Source: Aquatica leii (taxonomy: Eukaryota > Arthropoda > Insecta > Coleoptera > Lampyridae). From it: a stretch of DNA of 64,000 nucleotides. Numbering within the stretch: position 1 is the stretch's first letter; each line of letters starts with the position of its first letter. The notes below the pieces were generated by a model that was given only the letters and a program-made list of their open reading frames with translations, had not been told where the DNA came from and made no database searches. The translations under genes and the position numbers were made by a program. Of the stretch, positions 23,721 to 34,138 are shown in pieces. The stretch covers positions 24,552,354-24,616,353 of the forward strand of contig CM069432.1 in assembly GCA_035610365.1 (NCBI GenBank), read 5' to 3'.

Positions 23721-23887
23721 AACATTAAATTGTTTTAAATATTCACACTGTCTTTACTAACAACAGATAACATTATGCCAAAAGATTTTGCGCAAATTTG
23801 TTAACGAAAATTGTTTTTTTATGATAGGTGCATGTGCACCCCGTCTTGGGTTTCTACGTAACAAATTGACCCTTGGTTCGAAGAAGG
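23721..23887. mobile_element. PiggyBac-type terminal fragment
   Basis: The sequence CTTGGTTCGAAGAAGG immediately followed by TTAA (23,888-23,891) matches, with one difference, CTTGGTTCGATGAAGG-TTAA at the right end of the piggyBac-type element at 30,050. TTAA is the piggyBac target site. Only the terminal region is present; the left limit is uncertain because it merges with the LINE. Confidence 0.5.
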
Positions 23888-23891
23888 TTAA

Positions 23892-24157
23892 GAAACTCTA
23901 CTCGGACATCAAAAATCGCCTTGCTAAAGATTCCATTAAAATGTCTTCACCTAAGAAGGAATGCTAAATTTGTCGTTGGACAAAATGTATATAAGAACGT
24001 GTTATCTAACGCATGCAAATATTTTACTGCAAAGCTCGCTTCTAAATATATAGGAACTTTCGTTATTAGTAAAATAATAAATCTTGTAACTACAAGCTCA
24101 AAAATAAAGATGGCAAACTTGTTAACTGGAATGCAAAAGATCTCAAATCAACTTTGA
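23892..24157 (+). pseudogene. Gypsy integrase C-terminal fragment
   Basis: The plus strand reads AKFVVGQNVYKNVLSNACKY and then KLASKYIGTFVISK. This matches the layout of the integrase tail in gypsy copy 3 (VVWKLSLSDSANYIAAKL and so on): a small SH3-like domain beginning with V-G-x-x-V. Upstream residues (23,900-23,970) need a frame change. It directly follows the TTAA of the piggyBac-type end, so the piggyBac insertion probably hit this gypsy copy. Only about 270 bp remain. Confidence 0.68.
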
Positions 24158-24178
24158 ATGCGGAAGATACATGATTGT

Positions 24179-24815
24179 TTAGCATAGTTTGTTCGTTGTT
24201 CTTATTAGCTTAAGGATACATATTTTTTTAATGTAGAAAAAAAAACAAAAAAAATTTTTTTTGCCTGAGGGATAACCGTATACTTCGTTATTGATTATTA
24301 ATTTATTGCATTTTACTAGCGCATTATGTCCTTTTGATGTTGCCTCTTTTATGAATGGAATTATTTTTTTTTCGTTCTTCTTGAATTTCCTTAGTGTAAT
24401 TTTCATTTACCCAGATATTTGTGTCTTTTAAGTTTTTGTCCTGTTTTAGGATTTTTATCTTCTATCTAAATTTTATTAGTTTAATTAAAATTGGTTTTTC
24501 TCTTAACTCTCGTTATTTTCCTAACTTTAGGTATTCTTTTAGTTCCTTTTTTTCATAGATTTACTACTCCTATGTTGTTCATTGCCAGTGTGATTTTATC
24601 CAGCCTTTCTTTTTTCTCTTTACCTTCTTTGTCCAACACCCTCATTATCACTAGGTTCTTTTTCCTATAATCTTTCTCCAAAAATTCTATTTGTTTCTGA
24701 TTTCCAATTTTATCTTTGAATTATTTGTTTTCATGCTGCATTTCATTTATATCAATAACTGTTTGGTCTAGGTTCTTATCTAGACTATCTAATCTGTCCC
24801 AGTGTGTTGACTAAT
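24179..24815 (-). pseudogene. LINE ORF1-type (L1 ORF1/transposase_22-like) fragment
   Basis: Minus-strand residues form a coiled-coil-like, charged N-terminal segment (IGNQKQIEFLEKDYRKKNLV near 24,700). An RNA-binding-type segment follows (NLKDTNIWVNENYTKEIQEE near 24,420), then IPFIKEATSKGHNALVKCN and KLIINNEVYGY. The order of a coil, a KNLVI..V strand, and an N-E-[DN]-Y/F segment resembles ORF1 proteins of insect LINEs, which coat the element RNA. Several stops are present. It is not contiguous with either LINE RT fragment here. Confidence 0.6.
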
Positions 24816-24829
24816 TTAGCAAATTTGAG

Positions 24830-26820
24830 CGTGACTTCAGTATGTGTACTTCTTTTATCTGTTGATAGCATGCAATTTTTGACTTTTTTAACTGTCACTT
24901 AACCTCCACCCGTTTTAAAACTTGAATTTTACTCACTAATTAGAAGCGTTGCGTTGTTTATTTTATTTTTCAAAGTTTTTTCCGAACATTTCGATAACTT
25001 GATCCGATTTGGCGTAAATACTGAATGATACTCCTCTAGGTAAATCACAACAAGAGTTAATAAAAAAGGAACAATTTATATTTTAAATTTAATAAAAAAC
25101 GCAGATTTATATTTTTTAAATAAACGATATTTTAAAGTAATTTATTTTTTAAATTAGATTTACCTGCTTATGTGGTTAGTCGGATAGATAAAAGATTACA
25201 TATTTATTTATATGTTTGCTATTTGAATACCAAAGTAAGATGGTTTAGTAAATAAAATGTAAATTAGATTATCCATTTAAACTTTTTACTAAAAAACAAA
25301 CCTTGTTACTTTAGTAATATTCTTCTACGTTATTTTTGATACAGAACATAAATATTTATGACAAACACCGTATTGTAGTTTGTTGTCAACATAAACTTTA
25401 TTGCTACAGACAATACCAAATAAAGTGCAGCGATGTACAATATGAAACTGAACTGGATTTGCATTTTTCAACCGTAACAGCATCATAGCTGACATTCAAC
25501 TGCATTACATTCTTTTCCTTATATAAAATGCATCTATACAAACGCACAAACAAAACATGAAAAGACTTCTACTTTACAAATGTTACTTAAAAAAATTAAT
25601 CTCACACTATTAATTGATTTCCGCCAAAACAACAAAACAAAATTAGTGAAGCTTGAACAAACTTTGAACTGATGAAAATGAAATGAAAGTTTCATCAAGA
25701 AGGTAAAGTTTAGTGTGCGTGTTTTCATTTTCCCTTTGATTTATAAACCTCTGGCATAACCGCAATAATTACTTTTATAATGTTTTAATAATTTTAGTTC
25801 CTAAACTTGCTATTGCGTGTCCTGATGGTCTACCCTCAAATTTACATCAAAATTTAATTTGAGCCGGTTCTTTTGCTAATTTAATTCGATTGTAGCTTTT
25901 ATTATATTCTTGTTTCTAATTTGTGTTTGTGTAACGTTTTTCAATGTTGTTGCTAATAAAGACGTAAAAATTACCTTGAGTGCTATTGTGTCTAATGAAT
26001 TTCATTTATTATTGAAACTAATTATAAATATTTTGATTTTTAGTTTAGTGTGGAGATATCTTTTATCGTAACTATTTCAAACTTTTTTTAAATATATATT
26101 TAATATAGATGTCGCTAAAGTAACTTGTCTAGTCAGACAAAAAAGTGAAACTCAGTCTAGTCATGAAAATGCATATTTAATCGTTTTAAAGTACCAATGG
26201 CTGTAACAACTAGCAAACTGTGCAAACATTTGCTAAAAAAACTTTGTATGTGTATGAATAATTTATAGTTTTAATAAAACGGTTTTATAATAATTTTTGT
26301 TTTCTGTTATTTAACAATCGTTTGGCGATATAACATATTAGAAGTTTGCAAATGAATTATTTTCTAGTTCTTTATTTAGCTTGATAACTGTCTTTGAGTG
26401 TTTTTTAAATTTTTACTTACGGTTTTAGTTAATAAACCATTTGTTATAAAATTAAATGTAAGTTATTAAAATTATGGGTCTACCAATATATAAATGTATT
26501 CATTTTTTTAATTATAATTATTTACATATGTTTCGAGCATATAATTATAAAGCTCATCTTTAAAAGGTCTACAAAAAACATATACAACTTATGAAACAAA
26601 TATAAGATTCAAAATTTTTAATTTACATTTTTTTGAAAAATGTCACATGAATTTATGTAACTATATAATTTAAAAGAATGTAAGTTTTACAAAATGTTAG
26701 ATTTTAAATTTAAAAAAAAAGATGGTGAATCTAGAAATATTTTTAAGAAAATTTTAGTTTTGAAATCATAATTTAAAAAAATTTATTTATATATTTATTA
26801 TATTTTAATATAAATCAACT
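24830..26820. other. AT-rich stretch, no gene seen
   Basis: No recognisable coding similarity on either strand. The last 300 bp are probably the 3' flank of the Penelope-like fragment that follows. Confidence 0.5.
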
Positions 26821-26828
26821 CTAGTAAC

Positions 26829-27250
26829 TCTAGAATTTCTTTGTTATTGTTTTTAAAACAATATGAAATAATTTAGAAGAAATAAGAGTATGATGATTAT
26901 CTAAAATATGTTGTGCAAATGTAGATTTTACTGATTTTAGATTATCAATGTATTTTGAACTATTTTAAAAATATCTAAGGTGTTCGTTAAGTCTAGTTTG
27001 AAAAGATCTTTGTGTCATACCAATATAAAATTTGTTACAAGAACAAAATAATTTATAAGTTCCACTTTTATTTTAATTGTTATGAGTATTTATATTATTA
27101 TTACACCGAAAAAAAATACTTCATTAGAAACAGAAATTTTGAAACCTTTTCTTAATTTTATAAAATAAACAAAAAAAAACTTTTTAGTAGTATTAGTTGA
27201 AATTTGTTATTATTATCATCATTAGAACCATAAAAAATACAAAAAATGTC
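26829..27250 (-). pseudogene. Penelope-like element GIY-YIG endonuclease fragment
   Basis: The minus strand reads GTYKLFCSCNKFYIGMTQRS followed by FQTRLNEHLRYF (27,063-26,950). This is the GIY-YIG nuclease pattern: G-[IT]-Y, ten residues, Y-I-G, then the R-x3-R/H-x2-EH region. It is the C-terminal nuclease of Penelope-like retroelements, which nicks the target. An in-frame stop lies about 30 residues in. The region 27,080-27,250 reads a KKGFKIS-like linker in other frames. This fragment is opposite in orientation to the Penelope RT piece at 22.0 kb, so they are separate copies or an inversion. Confidence 0.75.
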
Positions 27251-27286
27251 AACAAATCTTAAAAAAAAAAACTTTTTGTAAGAAAA

Positions 27287-27825
27287 TTGTGTTTAGAAAT
27301 TTATGTACTTTCTAAATTGTTTAAGAAAATTTCAGTAAAAATAGGTGATAAATTAGAGATAAAAGCCTCTTATCAAAGTTATCTTAAGTCATGCAAATCT
27401 TCAACTACGTTAAATCCAAAAAAAATTTGGAGTTTCATAAATTCACAGAAATCGAGTCTTAATTACCCTCAGATTATGTCACTTAACAACGAAAATGTCT
27501 CGACAACTGCAACAATTGCAGATGATTTTGCTAAGTGTTTTGAAAGTGTATATTTGTCTTCTTCTGTTGGTTTAGACACAAATACTTATGAATCTTCAAA
27601 TAATCTAATTTATCTATCTTATATTTCCGTTAATAAAATAGAAACAATAATAAAAAGAACAATTAAAACCAATTTATCGCACGGGCCTGATCTTGTTCCA
27701 AATATTATAATAAAGGACTGTTTCAAACCACTTTCTAAAGCTTTTTTTTATATATTTAATTTGACAATAAAAACAAACACTTTTCCTACTGTTTGGAAAC
27801 TGGGCCGAATAGTTCTTATAGGTAC
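27287..27825 (+). pseudogene. LINE fragment: linker between endonuclease and RT
   Basis: A 180-codon open block reads ASYQSYLKSCKSSTTLNPKK, an FINSQKSS segment, DDFAKCFESVY, the HGPDLVPNIIIK segment, and TFPTVWKLGRIVLI. This is the region just before the RT palm in Jockey/CR1-like LINEs, where the next residues would be a K-x-G-D motif. It stops abruptly at about 27,825, where minus-strand piggyBac sequence begins. It may belong to the same family as the LINE at 22.2-23.7 kb, but in the other orientation. Confidence 0.8.
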
Positions 27826-27829
27826 ATGA

Positions 27830-29585
27830 GTTGCATATTTTCTTTGTAATAGCGGTGTTATGTTCTGTACAGACAAGCCCTTTGCATATGCTGCAAGTGC
27901 TACGAACTTTTCTGTCTCGTTTACGTGCACAAGCGAAGCACCTTTCTTGCTTGCGCTCTTCTAAATTTTCAATTGCAGTAGCCCGGCGGTTTTCTTTTTG
28001 CTCTAAATCTGGAACCAACATTGTCATATAACTCACTACTCTTGTACTTAACCCTGCAGTGTTTTCACTCTTCCGTCTTACATAAGAAATAATGAGTGAT
28101 TTTCCCAATTCAAGCAAAAAGATCTTTCTGCGATCTGATCTTTGTTTCTGCTAGTCTGGAAACTGTTCATAATCCAAACGCATTTAAGCCTCTAATGTTG
28201 AAGGAGTTTGCAAAGGTAACCATAAGCCATCGGTTACACTTTCTTTTGGTTGTATATTCCTTGGCCATCTTATCAATCGTGTCTACACATCCTTCAGTAG
28301 CATTGTAATGTAAAATAATGTGCGGTTTTTTATGTTCTTCTTCGACAGCTATTTTATTGTCATGGTGTTCCGTAGATAAAAGTATGACAACTCTTCTTTT
28401 TTCTGGCACGTACGAAACTAAGGCATGCTTATCTGTGAAGCAAAACTGACTGGAAAACTTTTCTTTCTGTGCCGTTTGTAATAACTGATTAGGAATGTAA
28501 GCTTTGTTCTTGCGTAACGTTCCGCAAAGAGTGAGTTGCTTTTCCAACAAACAGTCTGCTAATGGCAAACTAGCTAAAAAGTTGTTTGTTGTTATCCCAT
28601 GACCTTTAGGCAAATGGTTCACTAAGTCAAGAACTCTTTTCCTTTGTTCCTTTTCAGGCTGTTGTACAATTTTTCCTAAATACACTTGCAAATTGTGGAC
28701 ATAAGCAGTTTTAGTATCAGCAAGTAGCCAGTGTTTTAGGCCATACTTATCGCGCTTACTTTTCATATATACCCTGAATGGCGCCTTTCCTCGGAAAACG
28801 ACAAGTTGTTCGTCTATGCAGAGATGTGAAGATGGATTCATAGCAATTTTGCATTTATCAACAAACATATCTACAATATCTCTTATTGCAGCTAATTTAT
28901 CAGTTAATCTGCGTTCTGCTCTTGTTTGAAAATTATTGAATCTTGACATTGTGGCAGGATATATTGGCCTGCAATATAATTCATTAGATTCCCACAGCGA
29001 TCGAATTGATTCTTTATTGGCTTTTAGTGTCCCTTGGATAAAAAGTAAACCGATATAATCGTATATTTCGATGCTGTCTGTCGGTTTCCAGTAACGTAAT
29101 TTTTGTGGGTGTTTTTCATTCCATTCTTCGTGCATCAAATTTGCTTTTCGATTTGTTTCTGCAGCAATAATATCAATCATTTCAGCAGTAAAAAACAATA
29201 TAAAAGCTGGTTTGTTAATCAAAATGTTGGTATATTGCGTCAAGCGAGACTTATTTTCCAAAATATTACCAAGTTGTCTACGAGATGTTTTCAGTGGCGT
29301 AGTAGAACATTTCAAACCAGATTTTGCAACCATATAACTGTGCAAAGCATCATCCACAGTTTCCGCATCCCTGGTATTTAATTCTTCATATTCTTCTGCT
29401 GAAATTTCATCATTTTCTCCGTCTTCTTCCTCAACTCGATCATCGTCTTTAGAGTCTGAGCACATTTCCTTCAAAAATTCTTCATCATCATCGCTATTCT
29501 CGGCATAAAATCTCAATTCTTCTTCCGTTAGTAGAACATGTCGATGTCGTGATGTAGAAGGTTGGGAGTCCATAGCTTTGAACAC
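27830..29585 (-). pseudogene. PiggyBac-type transposase (frameshift, altered catalytic Asp)
   Basis: A long 472-codon open block (28,167-29,585) starts MFKAMDSQPSTSRHRHVLLT, with an acidic N-terminus. It contains the DDE core: SHLCIDEQLVVFRGKAPF (first Asp), TTNNFLASLPLADCLLEKQL where the second Asp (usually DN[FW][FY]) is Asn, and GCVDTIDKMAKEY (third Asp kept). After a frameshift at about 28,165, the C-terminus continues (27,830-28,117) with the Cys-rich zinc-binding domain CFACARKRDRKVRSTC and LVCTEHN...CNSC. PiggyBac transposases cut at TTAA without leaving a footprint. The long open frame suggests recent activity or late decay. The Asn substitution and frameshift should abolish cutting. 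Confidence 0.9.
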
Positions 29586-29651
29586 CTAGTTTATAGAATA
29601 TTTAAGGTTATAAGCTTGGAATACCTAGTTTATAGAATATTTAAGGTTATA
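29573..29651. repeat. 39-bp tandem duplication upstream of the piggyBac transposase
   Basis: The unit ending ACCTAGTTTATAGAATAT plus TTAAGGTTATA occurs at 29,584-29,612 and again, identically, at 29,623-29,651. The partly matching lead-in TTGAACACC/TTGGAATACC gives a 39-bp period. It overlaps the start-codon side of the transposase on the minus strand. Confidence 0.85.
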
Positions 29652-30207
29652 ATTCACACATGCAATAGATTGAGCCAATAACGCAATAACAAACAGCAAT
29701 TCAAAATATTTGTTACCTAAAAGCCGACAAAAACAATTTTTATAATGTTTTCAAAATGATAATCAGAAACATCTGTTGTCAACGCGAACTCACATTTCAC
29801 TTTAGGAATTAATTTGTAACGCATTCTGCCAATGAATAGTAAAAACTAATAAAAATTGTAATTTTCTTAAGTTGTGGCTCTAAATACCAACTTATTTTTT
29901 CTTTTGATGTTTATGCGATTTAATCTAACAATTACTAAGTGACACCTCGTTTTGAGAAAGCTTTAATTAACAAAGTCTGAGAGTATCAAAAGAGTATGAC
30001 AAAAAAACGACTTCTGGGGTGCAGCTGAACCCCACTTGGTTCGATGAAGGTTAAATCTCCTTTTACGTCTTCATCTATGTATTTAAAATTTGATTGATAA
30101 CCACTCAGATTCATTTCACGTTCAAAACTTGCAAAGTACGAGATGGCATTCAAAATTTCATGTTTAGAGGATCTTATAGCGCAACCTAATTTAGGTAATA
30201 TCAAACT

Positions 30208-32345
30208 CTAGGTACGTTGTTTGTCTTCCACAAATGAAGATAGCATTGTTTTTAGTACACTGTTGACACGCTCAGTGGGGTTGGCGTGAGGGTGATAAAA
30301 TGAAGTAAAACGTATTTTAACAATAAAAGACGTCATTAATTTACTAAATGCTTTGCTTCTAAATTGAACACGGTTGTCTACAATAATCAAAGTCGATACT
30401 CCAAATAATAATAAAACAATGTCTTTGATTGGTTTTCAAATTCTTAAGTGGAAAAAATAAGAAGAATTTAGAAAAGTAATCAACCACAACTAATATGTAC
30501 ATCCCAGTAAACACGGATTGAAACTGTTACAGTCACAAAATTAAAACAATTGTTTCATTACGTTGTTTCGTGTTAGTTCCATTTTTATGTCATTTACATG
30601 TAAGTAACAGTGAATAAATTGAAAGAATTCCGATTTTTCACAATCAGTTTTAAACCGTTTCAGTACTTGCAATTTTTTTCCCATAATCAGCAACCGTCTA
30701 AAAACTGATTTATTAAAACCGAATATTTTTTAAATAACTAGAATTGTTTGAAGATCGATTTAATAAGATTGAATTATTTTCAAAACAGTGGAATCGTTCT
30801 TGTAAAAACGAGTACTTTGTGATTAGTCAGCATTAGTCGTTGCTATACTTTTGATTACTGTCGTCAACGCTTGCGCTGCAAATTGATATCTTTTCACTTG
30901 TTCGGTTGTAGTTTGATAAGTGATGCTGTGTGTACAATTACGAAATAGAACAATAAACGGTAAGTCGAAATATTTTATTATAATCCATAAATGTAATCCA
31001 TATTGTTAACTATTTTCCTACGCCTGGTAGTTAACCCTTTTTCCTTTGTGCTTGTAATTTCAGCAAATTACGTGAATTGGAAATAAAAAGACTTTTGCAC
31101 TGAATATTGTAATGTAATGACAATAAAATTTCAACTTAATATCTATTTTATAACTAAACAATCTCCCGTACGCCAAAAATAAATTTACTCCTGCTCGCCT
31201 TCACATACTGACACCTACTACTCCCTACTACTCTACTACGCATTTTATTTTACTGAGATATAAAAATGGCAGCCACTCATGCGCGCCCTTAATTTAAACA
31301 TGAATATAAAATATTAAAAAAATAAAGTTTATAACAATATTATTATCATTTCTGTTCTTTATGTATCATGTTTTAATTTGTATTAAAAAAATGTAAATTA
31401 ACACAAATAGTTGCGTTAAGGTAGATTATTGCATAATTCTGATGATACTTTAGGATTTATAATTACAGTTCAATTCTTCAAGTTTTCTATACGATTATGT
31501 ACAGCTAAAGATATTCACAGTGTTTTTATAACTTTCTTATGATTGCTAAATTGATATTTATATTAAGTTTGTGTTGTTTTTGATTAAAAAAATGTAATTA
31601 ATTTTGTGTAACTATATGATTATGTATGTACATAAATGAAATATTTATTTCTAGGTTACAGATGCAATTAAAAGTTGCTACCCAACAGTAACTGATGCAG
31701 TTTTCGAAACTTACGTGAAAAGACCACATCAAAGAAAGTTGCAATATGTAAAAAACTCAATGTGATATTGTATTTAAAAATATTTATTGTGCAATAAAAT
31801 TTTTAACGTGCATTCGAAAATGTATTATTATATTATTGAAACTGTTTAAGTACATTATTGAAACAAGAAAATCATATATTTATTAATCATTTAGTATCAG
31901 TTCAAGAACGAAGCTTTTAAAACGTAAATCGAATGCAACATTTATTTTGCAACAGATTTGAATTTAAAATACCGAAACTATACTGATTCAAATAAGTGAA
32001 ACAGCGATGGACTTATAGCTATTTTATTGCAGTTAGGTTTCTTTTATGTTTGAAACAAGAGTGAATCATAAATTTTTTGTTTTGAAACTGTTACTAAACA
32101 ATATCAATTTTGTGTTTACTGGGATGTACCGTTGAGTAGATTTAGAAAGAAAACACACTATATCGGAGATCAGTTCTCAAGGCTTTGTTTTCAGTTTTAA
32201 AACTTGCGCAAATGTGACAGTTTCGGATGTATCGAGAGACATCTGAGTGCATCTTCAGCCAATAAAAATCATTACGTAGCTTGTAAAAAGTTTTGTAAAT
32301 GCCTACGTAGCCTGAAGTAGTCGTATCATGAGCTAGAAAGATCAA
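30208..32345 (-). pseudogene. pol: Gypsy copy 2 integrase, split by an insertion
   Basis: The zinc-finger part reads HDTTTSGYVGIYKTFYKLR, where the second His of the HHCC finger (usually GH.G) is Tyr, then RYIRNCHICASFK with both Cys. Across the insertion the catalytic core resumes with ILVVVDYFSKFFLFFPL near 30,470. MIIVDNRVQFRSKAFSKL holds the second Asp, and HPHANPTERVNSVLKTML the catalytic Glu. A C-terminal V-K-G-D-L stretch ends at the piggyBac TTAA. Removing the inserted element with one TA lets the core frame continue through the junction. This is a dead copy. Confidence 0.82.
30500..32126. mobile_element. 1,627-bp inverted-repeat element inside gypsy copy 2
   Basis: The ends are CATCCCAGTAAACAC (30,500-30,514) and its exact reverse complement (32,112-32,126). 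They are flanked by TA (30,498-30,499; 32,127-32,128), or by GTAC if the duplication is 4 bp. The interior is AT-rich. It holds an intron-like unit (donor ACG|GTAAGT at 30,960; acceptor TTTCAG at 31,063) and a short open piece after TTTCTAG at 31,654 reading VTDAIKSCYPTVTDAVFE onward to a stop at 31,765. No transposase recognised. The GTAC/TA target and short repeats suit several DNA transposon groups. Confidence 0.75.
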
Positions 32346-32870
32346 TTTTATTTTGCTGAATTTTGGTATGACCTTTTTCCATGAGTCAATCTCTGGTTTG
32401 ATGAGATTTAAAATGTATTTCTAGAGAACTGTATCGTCGATACGCCATACTGAGATTTTTTTTAAGGTTAGCTTTTATTTTAACAATCATTGCGTTGTAC
32501 CATTTGTCAACTTGCAAGTGGAGTATAGGAACATTATTAGAAATATGATTTAGAATAAGTACTGCTTCAATCGGTGGTTTATTAAATGTTCCTTTATCAG
32601 ATGAAAAGCTTTGTCACAATCAGAAGTCGAGCAAAATATAGTATTTTTTTTGTTAGATTGGTAAGCGTAGCTACAAGACTTGCAAAGTTGAGTACGAATC
32701 TCCTGTACCAACTTTTTGGAGGGAGAATGTTGAGTATAGCGCTAATTTTATCTTGATCGATACTGATGCCATTAACATTAATCACATGACTTTTAATTCA
32801 AATCTACAAAATACACATTTCTCCTTATTGATGGTAAATCCTGTTGTTTCAAGGCGTGTAATTACTTCAC

Positions 32871-33130
32871 TTAAAATTGCTTTGTATTTATCAACTTTTT
32901 AGACACGATTATTATGTTATCTAAATATATGAATGTATACGGTTCAAGGTCACTGGTAATGATCTTATCTATAAATTGCTGCCATGTTGCAGGTGAGTTG
33001 GTTACGCCAAAAAGAAGTCTACAAAATTGAAATAATTTTCTATGAAATGATGGGAGATGCCCATGGAGAGTTAGACGGCTCGACAATGCCTTGTTCTAAA
33101 AGATTGTTGAGGGCATCGCCGTCTTATTTC
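32871..33130 (-). pseudogene. pol: Gypsy copy 2 reverse transcriptase with internal deletion
   Basis: Minus-strand reading begins with an LNNLLEQGIVEPSNSPWASP segment (33,075-33,130), the normal RT lead-in. It jumps straight to SFHRKLFQFCRLLFGVTNSP and PATWQQFIDKIITSDLEP. The part in between, which contains the first catalytic Asp, is missing, so about 60-70 codons are deleted. The active-site box reads YLDNIIIVS, with Asn for the second Asp. The enzyme cannot have been functional in this form. Confidence 0.8.
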
Positions 33131-34045
33131 TAATAACCATAATCTCAACAAAGAATGGAAAATGCCTAGATTAACTGCTAACCGGAAGCTGGACTGCCGA
33201 CCGGCTCAGGCGTGAGTTTCGTTATGCAATTGTGCGTTTTGTGGGTAAACTAAAATTTGTACTCAACTTACACGCTTTGCCAAGGAGAGACGTAAACTAA
33301 AAAAAATATGTTAAGGGCGCCAGATTCTACAATAGTCAAGAGGAAAGAAAATTCGTCGAATCACACCTTTTTGTTTATTATTAACCACCACATCGCTACC
33401 CAAATATGTAGTGACAACACCCTTCATCTATAACTACTGCCAATGCCAACTGGATATACAGGGTGATCATGCGGTAGGTTTGAAAGAAACGTTTTAAACA
33501 AAGAATGTTCACTAAGATTTGTTCTATAGCTTTAAAATATTACTAATTTTATTATTATTTTGGTGAGGTGAGAAAAAAACATTTTAGTTACGCATTAACT
33601 ACGCTAGCGGTTTTGCCACAAACACTGCAAAAACGGTGCAAGATAGAGGAAAGTTGCACATAGACATTTTTATAGAGAACAAAATTTACTATAGAGTGCA
33701 ATTACCTTGAATAGTTTAGAAGAAACAAGTGTGCAATGTTCCGCAAAAATGTCTCACATTACATTAAAATTCTGTAACTCTTAAACTATTAGATATAATT
33801 ATATCCTCCCGCGGACTTTTTTGTATTAAATTTAGTGCTCTATAAATATGTTTATGTGCAATTTTTGTCTATATTATACCGTTTTTGCAGCGTACAAGGC
33901 AGAAGCGCGGATCTAAATCTGCAGTTACTATAATTATTTTTCATCACTGCTGAGTAAAATTAAGACTTATTATATTTTTAAAACATAAAACAAATCATAA
34001 GCAATATCTTGCTTAATAATAACAAACATTGCATGCGAAAAATAC
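33131..34045. other. Stretch without a recognised gene
   Basis: Probably remnants of gypsy copy 2 near 33,131-33,420; beyond that nothing coding. A TACAGGGTGATC motif at about 33,463 resembles a mariner-type end, but no partner was confirmed. Confidence 0.4.
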
Positions 34046-34118
34046 AAAAAATAAAGTGAAATTGGGCACCACCGCAAGTTCTAGCTCCGTTTTATCTGAC
34101 AGTTTCATCGTCTCTTTA
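34046..34118 (+). repeat. Direct repeat, left copy (flanks LTR-like copy 2)
   Basis: A 70-bp sequence centred on GGCACCACCGCAAGTTC and ending GTTTCATCG recurs at 35,136-35,195 in the same orientation. The two copies differ at several positions and lie either side of the LTR-like insertion, outside its AAGC target duplication. Confidence 0.8.
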
Positions 34119-34138
34119 CATGGACCTTTGAAACAAGC

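Larger units (their letters stand above)
27830..30050 (-). mobile_element. PiggyBac-type DNA transposon (left end lost)
   Basis: The right end (30,030-30,050) carries CCCCACTTGGTTCGATGAAGG next to TTAA (30,051-30,054), and gypsy copy 2 integrase sequence follows. The transposase gene is on the minus strand. The left end should be another TTAA next to gypsy sequence, but the element is cut at about 27,829, just past the last cysteines of the transposase, where a LINE fragment starts. Between the gene start (29,585) and 30,050 lie a 39-bp tandem duplication and AT-rich sequence. Confidence 0.75.
30051..33130 (-). mobile_element. Ty3/gypsy LTR retrotransposon, copy 2 (pol remnant)
   Basis: Minus-strand order: RT (32,871-33,130), a linker and RNase H gap (32,400-32,800), integrase zinc finger (32,142-32,345), integrase core (30,208-30,480) and C-terminal domain (30,051-30,204). 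It is interrupted by a 1,627-bp inverted-repeat element at 30,500-32,126 and cut by a piggyBac-type end at 30,050. No gag or LTR recognised. It differs in sequence from copies 1 and 3. Confidence 0.82.
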
